NCBI GenBank assembly: GCA_035543875.1
Contig: DATKIY010000303.1
Location: forward strand, 1 to 11,322
Direction: 5' to 3'
DNA length: 11,322 bases
Source of the DNA: DATKIY01 sp035543875
GTDB lineage: Bacteria > Actinomycetota > Actinomycetes > JAHEKZ01
Positions 1-6,818 of the stretch are shown here, in pieces (the first letter of the stretch is position 1; each line of letters begins with the position of its first letter). The position numbers and the translations under genes are program-made. The notes beneath the pieces are model-generated. The model did not search any database and had not been told where the DNA came from. It saw only the letters and a program-made list of their open reading frames with translations.

Positions 1-61
1 GCGGGGGTGGAACTGGTTCGTTGGGGTTGGGCTGATCCGGATTCGGTTCGTTCGTAGACAT
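1..61 (-). CDS. N-terminal fragment of a divergent, proline-rich protein (cut by window edge)
   Basis: On the minus strand an ATG at 61-59 opens a frame that stays open to the window edge. It gives about 20 residues rich in Pro, Asn and Glu (MSTNEPNPDQPNPNEPV...). A strong Shine-Dalgarno, GAGGAGG (minus strand, 74-68), lies 6 nt before the ATG, which is the main reason to accept such a short fragment. In-frame ATGs at 82 and 85 have no such site. Low-complexity, proline-rich N-termini of this kind are common in actinobacterial membrane proteins (for example DUF4870 proteins), but the visible part is too short to assign a family. The gene is divergent from hrcA, so its promoter must lie in the gap that holds the CIRCE operator, and heat-shock control of both sides is possible. 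Existence is fairly likely; function is unknown. Confidence 0.6.
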   Translation of the reverse strand, partial: MSTNEPNPDQPNPNEPVPPP

Positions 62-162
62 GGCGGGCCTCCTCACGCTCATCATGGTCGATCATGGGCC
101 GCGGCGCGACCGTCTCGGCCACCTTGGGACGACGCGGCGATTTCGACTCTCGGCCGGTACAG

Positions 163-189
163 TTGGCACTCGACCCGTTGGAGTGCCAA
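163..189. promoter_or_regulatory. CIRCE operator (HrcA binding site)
   Basis: The sequence is TTGGCACTC, a 9-nt spacer, then GAGTGCCAA: a perfect 9-bp inverted repeat with exactly the spacing of CIRCE (consensus TTAGCACTC-N9-GAGTGCTAA). It differs from the consensus by one symmetric change per arm. It ends 23 nt before the GTG start of hrcA, where it can shut off hrcA-dnaJ autogenously. A possible -10 box, TACAGT (158-163), touches the left arm and would start transcription inside the operator. No convincing -35 was found. Confidence 0.93.
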
Positions 190-212
190 ATCAGGCTGGA
201 GAGGTGGTGTCT

Positions 213-1229
213 GTGATCGACGAACGCAAGCTTTCCGTGCTGCGCGCGATCGTCCAGGACTACGTCGCAACCAGCGAGCCGGTCGGCTCCAAAGCCTTGT
301 CAGAGCGTCATTCCTTGGGTGTTTCGCCAGCCACGATCCGCAATGACATGGCGAGCCTGGAGGACGAGGGTTACATCACGCAGCCGCACACGAGTGCAGG
401 TCGGGTGCCTACGGACACCGGATATCGCCTGTTCGTCGACCGACTGGCCACCATTAAGCCGCTGTCGGCCGCCGAACGACGCGCGATTCAGACCTTTCTC
501 GAAGGTGCTGTCGATCTCGACGACGTCGTGCTTCGTACGGTGCGGCTACTGGCTCAGGTAACAGGTCAGGTTGCGGTCGTCCAGTACCCGTCACTCACGC
601 GATCGCGAGTCCGACACGTTGAACTCGTCCCGCTGGGAGATCGCCGGTTGATGATTGTGGTGATCTCAACCACTGGTCGGGTTGAGCAACGCGTGATTGA
701 GATCGCGGCACCGCTCAGTGACGAGGCCATCGCAGAGCTCCGCAACCGTCTCAACGAGTCGGTAGCCGGCCAGCTGGTCAGTGATGTTCCAGATGCGGCC
801 GAACGTGTAGCCAGCGCAATCGATGCCGACGCTCGTCCAGCAGCTCTTGCCGTGATCTCCACGATGGTCGATTCGCTCAGTGAAGAGAGCGAAGAGCGCG
901 TTGTGCTGTCCGGTACGGCCAACCTGGCTCTCTTCGGCTCGGATTTTCCGCAGACGATACGCCCGGTTCTCGAGGCACTCGAAGAACATGTGGTGCTTTT
1001 ACAACTCATGGGCGAAGCCAGTGCGCCAAGCGAGGTACACGTCCGGATCGGTCACGAGCTACCCATCGAGGGTCTGTCCTCCACCTCATTGGTCAGCGCT
1101 TCGTATGGTGATGCGGCAGCTGGGCGGCTGGGTGTGATTGGTCCCACGCGGATGGACTACCCAGGCACCATCGGCGCGGTTCGCGCGGTCGCCACTTATG
1201 TCGGTCGAATTCTGGAGGAGTCTTCGTGA
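213..1229 (+). CDS. hrcA: Heat-inducible transcription repressor HrcA
   Basis: HrcA binds CIRCE operators and represses chaperone genes; in other bacteria its activity depends on GroEL. The 338-residue product has the family layout: an N-terminal winged helix (about 1-75) with VGSKALSERHSLGVSPATIR and QPHTSAGRVPTD, then a GAF-like dimerization region, ending in the conserved IGPTRMDYPGTIGAV segment. GTG 213 was chosen because the protein then begins MIDERKLSVLRAI, as HrcA proteins normally do, and because GGAGAGG (198-204) lies 8 nt upstream. The frame is open back to 60, but that extension would translate through the CIRCE operator and overlap the divergent gene, so it is unlikely. The stop overlaps the dnaJ start by 4 bp (GTGA), implying translational coupling. 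Together with the CIRCE upstream this is a self-regulated heat-shock unit. Confidence 0.96.
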   Translation: MIDERKLSVLRAIVQDYVATSEPVGSKALSERHSLGVSPATIRNDMASLEDEGYITQPHTSAGRVPTDTGYRLFVDRLATIKPLSAAERRAIQTFLEGAVDLDDVVLRTVRLLAQVTGQVAVVQYPSLTRSRVRHVELVPLGDRRLMIVVISTTGRVEQRVIEIAAPLSDEAIAELRNRLNESVAGQLVSDVPDAAERVASAIDADARPAALAVISTMVDSLSEESEERVVLSGTANLALFGSDFPQTIRPVLEALEEHVVLLQLMGEASAPSEVHVRIGHELPIEGLSSTSLVSASYGDAAAGRLGVIGPTRMDYPGTIGAVRAVATYVGRILEESS

Positions 1230-2329
1230 CCGACTACTACGAGATCCTCGGTGTCGCACGTGATGCGAGCGCCGATGACATCAAGCGTGCCTACCGTCGT
1301 TTGGCTCGCGAACTCCATCCTGATGTGAACCCGGCGGCTGAAGACCAGTTCAAGCAGGTAGCCGCTGCGTACGAGGTGCTTTCAGATCCCAACAAGCGCC
1401 GCCGCTACGACATGGGCGGCGATCCTTCTGCTGGATTTGCTGGTGCGGGTTTCGGGTTCGGCGACATCATGGATGCCTTTTTCGGCCAGTCAGCTACACG
1501 TGGGCCGCGAGTACGCAGGAGCCGAGGTCAGGATGCGCTGATACAGGTCGATGTCGAGCTGGTCGACGCCGCGTTCGGTGCCACTCGTGACATCACGCTC
1601 GACACGGCTGTCGCCTGCAACACCTGCCATGGAGCCGGTACTCAACCCGGAACTGATCCGGCCACCTGCGACATGTGTGGTGGCCGCGGTGACATCCAAC
1701 ACGTCCAGCGTTCTTTCTTGGGGCAGGTCATGACATCGCGGCCTTGTCCGCAATGCCACGGTTTCGGCACGGTGATCCCACACCCGTGTCACGAGTGTTC
1801 CGGAGATGGACGCGTCCAGACCAGGCGTACGCTGACGGTGCGCATCCCGCCGGGGGTAGATACCGGAACCCGGATTCAGCTTGCCGGCGAAGGCGAGGTC
1901 GGATTCGGGGGTGGCGATCCCGGCGACCTCTACCTCGAGGTTCTCGTGCTGGAGCATCCGCTGTTCCACCGCCGCGGCGACGATCTGCACTGCACTGTCA
2001 CGCTGCCGATGACGGCCGCTGCCCTCGGAGCCAGTCTTCCGCTGGAGTTGCTCGATGGCGTCGTCACCGAAGTTGACGTCCGACCCGGGACCCAGTCTGG
2101 TCAAGAGATCCCGCTCCACGGTCAAGGTGTTCCGCAGCTTCGTGGCAGCGGCCGCGGTGACCTCTACGTCCACGTCGTCGTGGAGACTCCCGAACGGCTC
2201 GATGAACGTCAGCAGCAGCTGCTGTCGGAGCTCGCCAAACTTCGCGATGAAGAAAAGCCAGCTGGTCAGTTCTCGTCCGGTCAGCAAGGGTTGTTCTCTC
2301 GACTCCGAGACGCATTCAACGGCCGGTGA
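1226..2329 (+). CDS. dnaJ: Chaperone DnaJ (type I, hrcA-linked DnaJ2 form)
   Basis: This is an Hsp40 co-chaperone that stimulates the DnaK ATPase and delivers unfolded clients in the cytoplasm. The 367-residue product has a J domain (about 3-65) with the essential HPD at 31-33, a short Gly/Phe-rich linker (about 64-87), and a zinc-binding domain with four CxxC motifs (C131/C134, C148/C151, C174/C177, C188/C191). Two C-terminal beta-sandwich domains follow (about 200-325). The linker is short, as in the second DnaJ of Actinobacteria that sits beside hrcA; the copy in the dnaK-grpE operon is usually separate and is not in this window. The GTG start has SD GGAGGAG (1214-1220) inside the end of hrcA and overlaps the hrcA stop by 4 bp. 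CIRCE/HrcA control is expected. Confidence 0.97.
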   Translation: MTDYYEILGVARDASADDIKRAYRRLARELHPDVNPAAEDQFKQVAAAYEVLSDPNKRRRYDMGGDPSAGFAGAGFGFGDIMDAFFGQSATRGPRVRRSRGQDALIQVDVELVDAAFGATRDITLDTAVACNTCHGAGTQPGTDPATCDMCGGRGDIQHVQRSFLGQVMTSRPCPQCHGFGTVIPHPCHECSGDGRVQTRRTLTVRIPPGVDTGTRIQLAGEGEVGFGGGDPGDLYLEVLVLEHPLFHRRGDDLHCTVTLPMTAAALGASLPLELLDGVVTEVDVRPGTQSGQEIPLHGQGVPQLRGSGRGDLYVHVVVETPERLDERQQQLLSELAKLRDEEKPAGQFSSGQQGLFSRLRDAFNGR

Positions 2330-3069
2330 CCGCTCCGGTCTTCTTTGTCGAAACGTCAGCGCTGGCCGCGGCTGGGCGAGTTGTCGTTGACGGCGACGAA
2401 GGTCACCATGCGACGGTTGTACGTCGGCTGCGCATAGGGGAAGCAGTCACGCTGACGGATGGTCAAGGGTGCCGCGGCGATGGTGTCGTGGTCGACGTAG
2501 CCAAAGGTTTGCTCACGGTCGTGGTCGACCAGGTTGCACAGCTGCCTCGCCCGACCCCCCTGCTGACAGTGGTCCAGGCGCTACCTAAGTCTGATCGAGG
2601 TGAACGCGCCGTAGCTGCCCTTGCCGAGGTTGGCGTCGACATCATTGTCCCGTGGTCTGCCGAGCGCTGCGTCATGAAGTGGGCAGGACCACGTGGTGAG
2701 CGTGGTTTGGCGCGCTGGCGTTCCACCGCAGCAGAGTCGGCCAAGCAATCGAGAAGAGTCTGGTGGCCGGCTGTCACTTCGATGGCGTCAACCGATGAGG
2801 TTTCAGACAGAATCAAGTCGTCGACGCTCGCCCTTGTGTTGCATGAGTCGGCGGAAGAATCGCTGGCTGATGCGGTCCTGCCAAGTGCGGGTGAAATCAC
2901 GTTGGTGGTTGGCCCAGAAGGCGGACTGACCGACGACGAGCTGAACGGTTTCAGAAGTGCTGGGGGCAAAACCGTTCAACTGGGACCCACGGTCCTTCGT
3001 ACGTCGACGGCTGGAGTGGTAGCCGCTGCTGTCGTGCTGGCCGCGGGCTCACGATGGTCGACGGCTTAG
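2326..3069 (+). CDS. rsmE: 16S rRNA (uracil(1498)-N3)-methyltransferase RsmE
   Basis: RsmE methylates N3 of U1498 in helix 44 of 16S rRNA, using S-adenosylmethionine, on the assembled 30S subunit. The 247-residue product has a PUA-like N-terminal domain (about 1-70, including GHHATVVRRLRIGE) and a SPOUT methyltransferase domain with its knot motifs VVGPEGGLTDDEL (194-206) and LGPTVLRTSTA (219-229). The segment AAESAKQSRR (135-144) is also typical. The GTG start overlaps the dnaJ stop by 4 bp (GTGA) and has no clear SD of its own, so its translation probably depends on ribosomes finishing dnaJ. Linkage of rsmE to hrcA-dnaJ is common in Actinobacteria and Firmicutes. Confidence 0.96.
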   Translation: MTAPVFFVETSALAAAGRVVVDGDEGHHATVVRRLRIGEAVTLTDGQGCRGDGVVVDVAKGLLTVVVDQVAQLPRPTPLLTVVQALPKSDRGERAVAALAEVGVDIIVPWSAERCVMKWAGPRGERGLARWRSTAAESAKQSRRVWWPAVTSMASTDEVSDRIKSSTLALVLHESAEESLADAVLPSAGEITLVVGPEGGLTDDELNGFRSAGGKTVQLGPTVLRTSTAGVVAAAVVLAAGSRWSTA

Positions 3070-3078
3070 TCGCGATTC

Positions 3079-3093
3079 CGTAGGCTGCCTACG
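3079..3093. repeat. 15-nt perfect inverted repeat between rsmE and the HIT gene
   Basis: CGTAGGC-T-GCCTACG forms 7-nt arms around one base; as RNA it would be a 6-bp hairpin with a CTG loop. It starts 9 nt after the rsmE stop and ends 28 nt before the HIT start. It is flanked by two copies of CTTAGT (3065-3070 and 3095-3100). No T-run follows, so it is not a classical terminator. It could attenuate or stabilise the transcript, or bind a protein. Confidence 0.45.
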
Positions 3094-3121
3094 ACTTAGT
3101 TGGAGCTAGAAAGGACGACCG

Positions 3122-3472
3122 ATGACGCAGCAGATCTTGGACTGCTTGTTCTGTCGTGTTGCCTCTGGCGAAATTCCCGCGACGGTGGTCAGCGAGACCG
3201 ACCAGACGATCGCGTTTCGTGATATCGAGCCACAGGCGCCCGTTCACGTCCTGGTGATTCCGCGCGATCACTATCAGGACATCGGGGCGTTGTCGGATGC
3301 CGATCCCGGACTCGCGGGCGCATTGATGCAGGCGGCAACGAAAGCTGCTGCCGCGGAGGGACTTACCGACTACCGGCTGGTACTCAACACCGGGGCCACG
3401 GCTGGCCAGTCGGTGTTTCACGTCCACGCCCATGTGCTCGGTGGCCGGCCCATGGCCTGGCCACCGGGATAG
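3122..3472 (+). CDS. HIT (histidine triad) family nucleotide hydrolase/transferase
   Basis: The 116-residue protein is a HINT-type histidine triad protein. Family members hydrolyse AMP-linked phosphoramidates such as adenosine 5'-phosphoramidate and aminoacyl-adenylates. The active-site triad is plain: H100-V-H102-A-H104-V-L, followed by a C-terminal GGRPMAWPPG tail usual for HINT proteins. The N-terminus has LDCLFCRVASGEIPA with a CxxC pair (C8, C11), and the nucleotide-binding region DIEPQAPVHVLVIPRDHY (34-51) is present. The ATG has a good SD, AAGGA (3111-3115), 6 nt upstream. Its position between rsmE and phoH is the normal actinobacterial arrangement. The natural substrate cannot be told from sequence. 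Confidence 0.95.
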   Translation: MTQQILDCLFCRVASGEIPATVVSETDQTIAFRDIEPQAPVHVLVIPRDHYQDIGALSDADPGLAGALMQAATKAAAAEGLTDYRLVLNTGATAGQSVFHVHAHVLGGRPMAWPPG

Positions 3473-3485
3473 CCCGATAGCGGGC
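3472..3485. terminator. Short hairpin at the end of the HIT gene (weak terminator candidate)
   Basis: GCCCG-ATAG-CGGGC forms a 5-bp GC stem with a 4-nt loop, beginning at the last base of the HIT stop codon. No T-run follows. The stem is short and could be chance, but the placement between two transcription units makes a weak terminator possible. Confidence 0.25.
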
Positions 3486-3494
3486 GCGCTCGCC

Positions 3495-3572
3495 TACAAT
3501 TCGATGGTGTGGATCGGGCCTTGGGTAGCAGTTTCGACTACCTCTCGAACGACCCGCTAACGTGAATAGTCT
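3495..3572 (+). promoter_or_regulatory. Candidate promoter(s) for the phoH-ybeY-corC run
   Basis: The 136-bp gap before phoH has two -10-like hexamers. TACAAT (3495-3500) matches five of six consensus bases but lacks a recognisable -35. TAGTCT (3567-3572) fits the loose TAnnnT pattern and has TCGAAC (3544-3549) 17 bp upstream as a poor -35. A 5-bp inverted repeat, GGTAG/CTACC (3524-3528/3538-3542), lies between them. phoH has no strong SD close to its ATG. This is a weak, pattern-based call. Confidence 0.3.
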
Positions 3573-3608
3573 TATCGCCGAGACCGAAGGGCCGGGCCGT
3601 CGCCACTG

Positions 3609-4616
3609 ATGGCAGACAGCACTCAGACTGAGCGCCGCATCGTCGTACCAGCCAGCCTCGACTTGGTGAGCCTGCTCGGCTCAGGCGACGAATTACTCCG
3701 GACGGTCGAGCGACTGTTTCCAGCCGTCGATATCCATGTGCGAGGCAACGAGATTCGACTCGCGGGCCAGCCGGAGGAGACCGCGATCGTCGAGCGGCTG
3801 TTTGATGAGCTCGTCACGGTCGTCAGAACCGGCCAAGGGCTCAGCCCGGAGGCAGTTGAGCGGTCTGCCGCGATGCTGCGTGATCGCGAGGAAGAGTCGC
3901 CAGCTGACGTCCTCACTCACAACATCCTAAGCAACCGAGGCAAGACGATCCGCGCCAAGACGCTCAACCAGAAGCGCTACGTCGACGCGATCGACAAGAA
4001 CACGATCGTGTTTTCGATTGGTCCCGCTGGAACTGGGAAGACGTACCTCGCCGTGGCGAAGGCGGTGCAAGCGCTGCAGGCCAAACAAGTCACGCGGATC
4101 ATCCTTACGCGGCCAGCCGTCGAAGCCGGCGAGCGCTTGGGTTTTCTCCCCGGAACGCTTTCCGAGAAGATTGATCCGTATCTGCGTCCGCTGTACGACG
4201 CCCTGCACGACATGATGGAGCCGGCGACAATTCCCCGACTGATGACCGAAGGAACGATTGAGGTCGCACCGCTGGCATATATGCGGGGACGAACTCTGAA
4301 CGACGCGTTCATCATCTTGGACGAGGCACAGAACACCTCACCAGAGCAGATGAAGATGTTTCTCACCAGACTTGGTTTTGGCTCACAAATGGTGATCACA
4401 GGTGACATCACCCAGATCGACCTGCCGGGCGGAACGCAGAGCGGTCTAAAGATCGTGAGGGACATCCTCGCCGGGATCGACGACGTTCATTTCACGCAAC
4501 TCACCTCGCGCGACGTGGTTCGGCATCGCTTGGTGAGTCAAATCGTTGACGCATATGGACGCTTCGACACTGAAGCTCCAACCCTCCGTTCCGACCGACA
4601 GCGTGGTCGACGATGA
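3609..4616 (+). CDS. phoH: PhoH-like ATPase (YbeZ family)
   Basis: This is a cytoplasmic P-loop ATPase of the PhoH/YbeZ family. Family members have ATPase activity, have been linked to RNA helicase function, and are genetically tied to YbeY in rRNA maturation. The 335-residue product has an N-terminal KH-like region (about 12-75, with SLLGSGDELL and DIHVRGNEIRLAG), a Walker A motif GPAGTGKT (138-145), the family segment TRPAVEAGERLGFLPG (167-182), and Walker B AFIILDEAQN (233-242) followed by MVITGDITQIDLP (261-273). Length and motifs are those of a complete member. The ATG lacks a close SD; GAAGGG lies about 16 nt upstream. The stop overlaps the ybeY start by 4 bp (ATGA), matching the functional pairing of these two proteins. 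Confidence 0.95.
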   Translation: MADSTQTERRIVVPASLDLVSLLGSGDELLRTVERLFPAVDIHVRGNEIRLAGQPEETAIVERLFDELVTVVRTGQGLSPEAVERSAAMLRDREEESPADVLTHNILSNRGKTIRAKTLNQKRYVDAIDKNTIVFSIGPAGTGKTYLAVAKAVQALQAKQVTRIILTRPAVEAGERLGFLPGTLSEKIDPYLRPLYDALHDMMEPATIPRLMTEGTIEVAPLAYMRGRTLNDAFIILDEAQNTSPEQMKMFLTRLGFGSQMVITGDITQIDLPGGTQSGLKIVRDILAGIDDVHFTQLTSRDVVRHRLVSQIVDAYGRFDTEAPTLRSDRQRGRR

Positions 4617-5077
4617 CGGTGGCCGTAAACAACGAGTCGGGTGACCCGGTTGACGAGCGACTCCTCAGCGAGCTGGCTCAGTTCGTTTTGGAACAAATGC
4701 ACGTGCACCCACTAGTCGAGCTGTCAATTATGGCCGTCGATGAGGCCACCATGTCGCATCTGCATGAACAGTTCATGGGAGAGGAAGGGTCCACGGATGT
4801 ACTGGCGTTTCCGATGGACGAGCTGAGGCCAGTTCCGAGCGATGAGGAGATGGAACCTGGCCTCCTTGGCGATGTCGTGCTGTGTCCGTCAGTCGCAAGT
4901 GCGCAAGCTAAACAGGCTGGGCACCCCCTGGCGGATGAAATGAATCTCTTATGCACTCATGGGATCCTGCATCTCCTCGGATACGACCACCACACCCCCG
5001 AGGACGAGCGTGAGATGTTCGGACTGCAAGCACGACTGGTCTCGGCTTGGCGCAAGCACGCGGGCAGCAAGAAATGA
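4613..5077 (+). CDS. ybeY: Endoribonuclease YbeY (rRNA maturation factor)
   Basis: YbeY is a single-strand-specific metallo-endoribonuclease needed for 16S rRNA 3'-end maturation and 70S ribosome quality control in bacteria where it has been studied. The 154-residue product carries the zinc-binding signature HGILHLLGYDH, with H116, H120 and H126 as the expected ligands, and the conserved STDVLAFPMDE (60-70) that shapes the substrate channel. The acidic patch GLLGDVVLCP (83-92) is also typical. The ATG overlaps the end of phoH by 4 bp, and its own end overlaps the next gene by 4 bp (ATGA), so three proteins are translationally chained. Complete and normal in length. Confidence 0.96.
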   Translation: MTVAVNNESGDPVDERLLSELAQFVLEQMHVHPLVELSIMAVDEATMSHLHEQFMGEEGSTDVLAFPMDELRPVPSDEEMEPGLLGDVVLCPSVASAQAKQAGHPLADEMNLLCTHGILHLLGYDHHTPEDEREMFGLQARLVSAWRKHAGSKK

Positions 5078-6393
5078 GCGGCAACGATTTTCTGCTGCTA
5101 CTCATCGCGGTAGTCCTCATCTTGTTTGCAGCGCTGCTTGCAGGAACGGATGCGGCACTTGCCAGGGTCTCCAGGGTCAGCGTTGATGAGTTCGTCAAGG
5201 AGGGCCGACGTGGGGCGATACGGCTTCGTCAGGTTGTTGCCGACCCTGCCCGCTATGTCAATGTCGCGCTTTTCCTGCGGGCCATCGCGGAGATCACGGC
5301 CACTGTTCTTGTGACGCTAGTGACGCTGAGTCTGTTCCCTTCGCGGTGGGAAGCAGTCCTGGTGTCGAGCGTGTCCATGGTCGTTATCGCCTACGTCATC
5401 ATCGGCGTCGCCCCGAGGACGCTCGGCCGACAACATGCCGGACGGATTGCGCTCATGTCCGCGGGTCCGATCTACGGTCTAGCCACGTTCCTGTCACCAC
5501 TGACCAAGCTGTTGATTCTGCTCGGCAACGCGCTCACCCCAGGGCGTGGCTTTCGTGATGGCCCTTTCACCTCAGAGGCTGAGCTGCGCGATCTGGTCGA
5601 CCTCGCTGAGGAGCGGTCGGTGATCCAGGATGACGAACGTCAGATGATCCACTCGGTGTTCGAGCTGGGTGAGACGCTCGCGCGCGAAGTGATGGTCCCT
5701 CGAACCGACATGGTGTTCATCGAACGAAGCAAGACGCTCCGACAAGCTTTCTCGCTGGGCTTGCGCAGTGGGTTTAGTCGCATCCCGGTCATCGGTGAAA
5801 ACGAAGACGATGTTGTGGGAATCATCTACCTCAAGGACCTTGCCCGCCGGGTGTACGACCACCGAGACGGCGAAAGCACGGAGCGGGTTGAGTCGCTAAT
5901 GCGTCCTGCCTTCTTCGTTCCGGACAGCCGCCCCGCAGATGAGCTGCTCAAGGACATGCAGGCACGCCGAACGCACATAGCTGTGGTCGTCGACGAGTAC
6001 GGCGGCGTTGCTGGACTGGTGACGATCGAGGACATTCTGGAGGAGATTGTTGGTGAGATCGCCGACGAGTACGACGTCGACGAGCGACCGTCGATTGAGG
6101 AACTAGCTGACGGTGACTTCCGTGTCAGTTCTCGGCTGCATATCGACGAGCTGGCTGAGCTGCTCTCGGTTGATTTCGAGGCCGAAGACTTGATGGACGT
6201 CGATACCGTGGGTGGACTCTTAGCCAAACGGCTGGGCAAAGTGCCGATTCCTGGGGCCACCGCCGACGTTGCCGGATGGCGGCTGACAGCTGAGTCGACT
6301 GCGGGGCGACGAAATCGCGTCGGCACCTTGACCGTTCACCGGGTCAAAGAGTCTGTAGCCGCGGCTCCTTTGGAAGTTGGCGACGATGACTGA
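5074..6393 (+). CDS. CorC/HlyC-family CNNM transporter-like protein with CBS pair
   Basis: This is a membrane protein of the family annotated as hemolysin C / CorC (CNNM, DUF21). Family members are implicated in Mg2+ or Co2+ homeostasis; the 'hemolysin' name is historical. The 439-residue product has a DUF21 membrane region with hydrophobic segments at about 5-25, 64-88, 94-112 and 125-150. Two CBS domains follow (about 203-262 and 273-332), the second with VVVDEYGGVAGLVTIEDILEE, and then a CorC_HlyC transporter-associated domain (about 345-425). ATG 5074 is preferred because it makes the ATGA overlap with ybeY and places the first helix at the N-terminus. An upstream in-frame TTG at 5047 would add nine polar residues. 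Linkage to ybeY is conserved in many bacteria (ybeZ-ybeY-corC in E. coli). Substrate not determinable. Confidence 0.93.
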   Translation: MSGNDFLLLLIAVVLILFAALLAGTDAALARVSRVSVDEFVKEGRRGAIRLRQVVADPARYVNVALFLRAIAEITATVLVTLVTLSLFPSRWEAVLVSSVSMVVIAYVIIGVAPRTLGRQHAGRIALMSAGPIYGLATFLSPLTKLLILLGNALTPGRGFRDGPFTSEAELRDLVDLAEERSVIQDDERQMIHSVFELGETLAREVMVPRTDMVFIERSKTLRQAFSLGLRSGFSRIPVIGENEDDVVGIIYLKDLARRVYDHRDGESTERVESLMRPAFFVPDSRPADELLKDMQARRTHIAVVVDEYGGVAGLVTIEDILEEIVGEIADEYDVDERPSIEELADGDFRVSSRLHIDELAELLSVDFEAEDLMDVDTVGGLLAKRLGKVPIPGATADVAGWRLTAESTAGRRNRVGTLTVHRVKESVAAAPLEVGDDD

Positions 6394-6781
6394 CCAAGCG
6401 GGAGTCCACGCTCCCGAGCCCGAACCTGATCTCGAACCCACCTCCGAACTCAGTTCAGAGGACGCGAAGCTAGTCACGCTGGCGCGAGGGGCTCGTGGAA
6501 GGATCAGCGCACCCGAAGGCGCGGCGCTGCGCGACGAGACCGGCCGTACCTACGCGAGCGCGACCGTGAGTTTGCCCACGCTGCAGTTGTCGGCCGTACA
6601 GGCATGCGTTGCCCAGGCTGTTGCCGCTGGAGCCAGAGGGGTAGAGGCCGTTGCGGTAGTTAAGGCGGTTTCTGAGCTGGACGCTTCCGGGATGGCTGCA
6701 CTTCGAGATTTGGGCCAGGCTGGCGTCCCGGTCTTCATCGCGACCGATCACAGCGACAGCATCATCAAGACCGTCACGTGA
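6386..6781 (+). CDS. Cytidine deaminase-fold protein lacking catalytic residues
   Basis: This 131-residue protein resembles the small 'cytidine deaminase-like' protein found between the corC-like gene and era in Actinobacteria (the position of Rv2365c in M. tuberculosis, recalled from memory). The family-like core runs from about 24 to 95: DAKLVTLARGARGRISAPEGAALRDETGRTY followed by LQLSAVQACVAQAVAAGA. True cytidine deaminases carry an (H/C)AE motif at the start of the second helix and a PCxxC motif later; here the first site reads LSAVQ and the only cysteine is C74. It therefore cannot hold the usual zinc and is probably not an active deaminase. The N-terminal 25 residues are acidic, Pro-rich and probably disordered. 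ATG 6386 overlaps the upstream gene by 8 bp and has GGAAG (6372-6376) 9 nt upstream; an in-frame TTG at 6377 is less likely. Real gene, function unknown. Confidence 0.85.
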   Translation: MTDQAGVHAPEPEPDLEPTSELSSEDAKLVTLARGARGRISAPEGAALRDETGRTYASATVSLPTLQLSAVQACVAQAVAAGARGVEAVAVVKAVSELDASGMAALRDLGQAGVPVFIATDHSDSIIKTVT

Positions 6782-6818
6782 CAGGCCACCTGCACGTTCT
6801 GCTGACAGGGTCTGAGCT

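Noticed and set aside
60..212. N-terminal extension of hrcA from ATG 60
   Set aside because: It would translate through the CIRCE operator and overlap the SD of the divergent gene; the conserved HrcA N-terminus begins at GTG 213, which has its own SD.
1490..2287. 265-codon minus-strand frame opposite dnaJ
   Set aside because: dnaJ on the plus strand has an intact J domain, zinc domain and C-terminal domains; the antisense translation resembles nothing.
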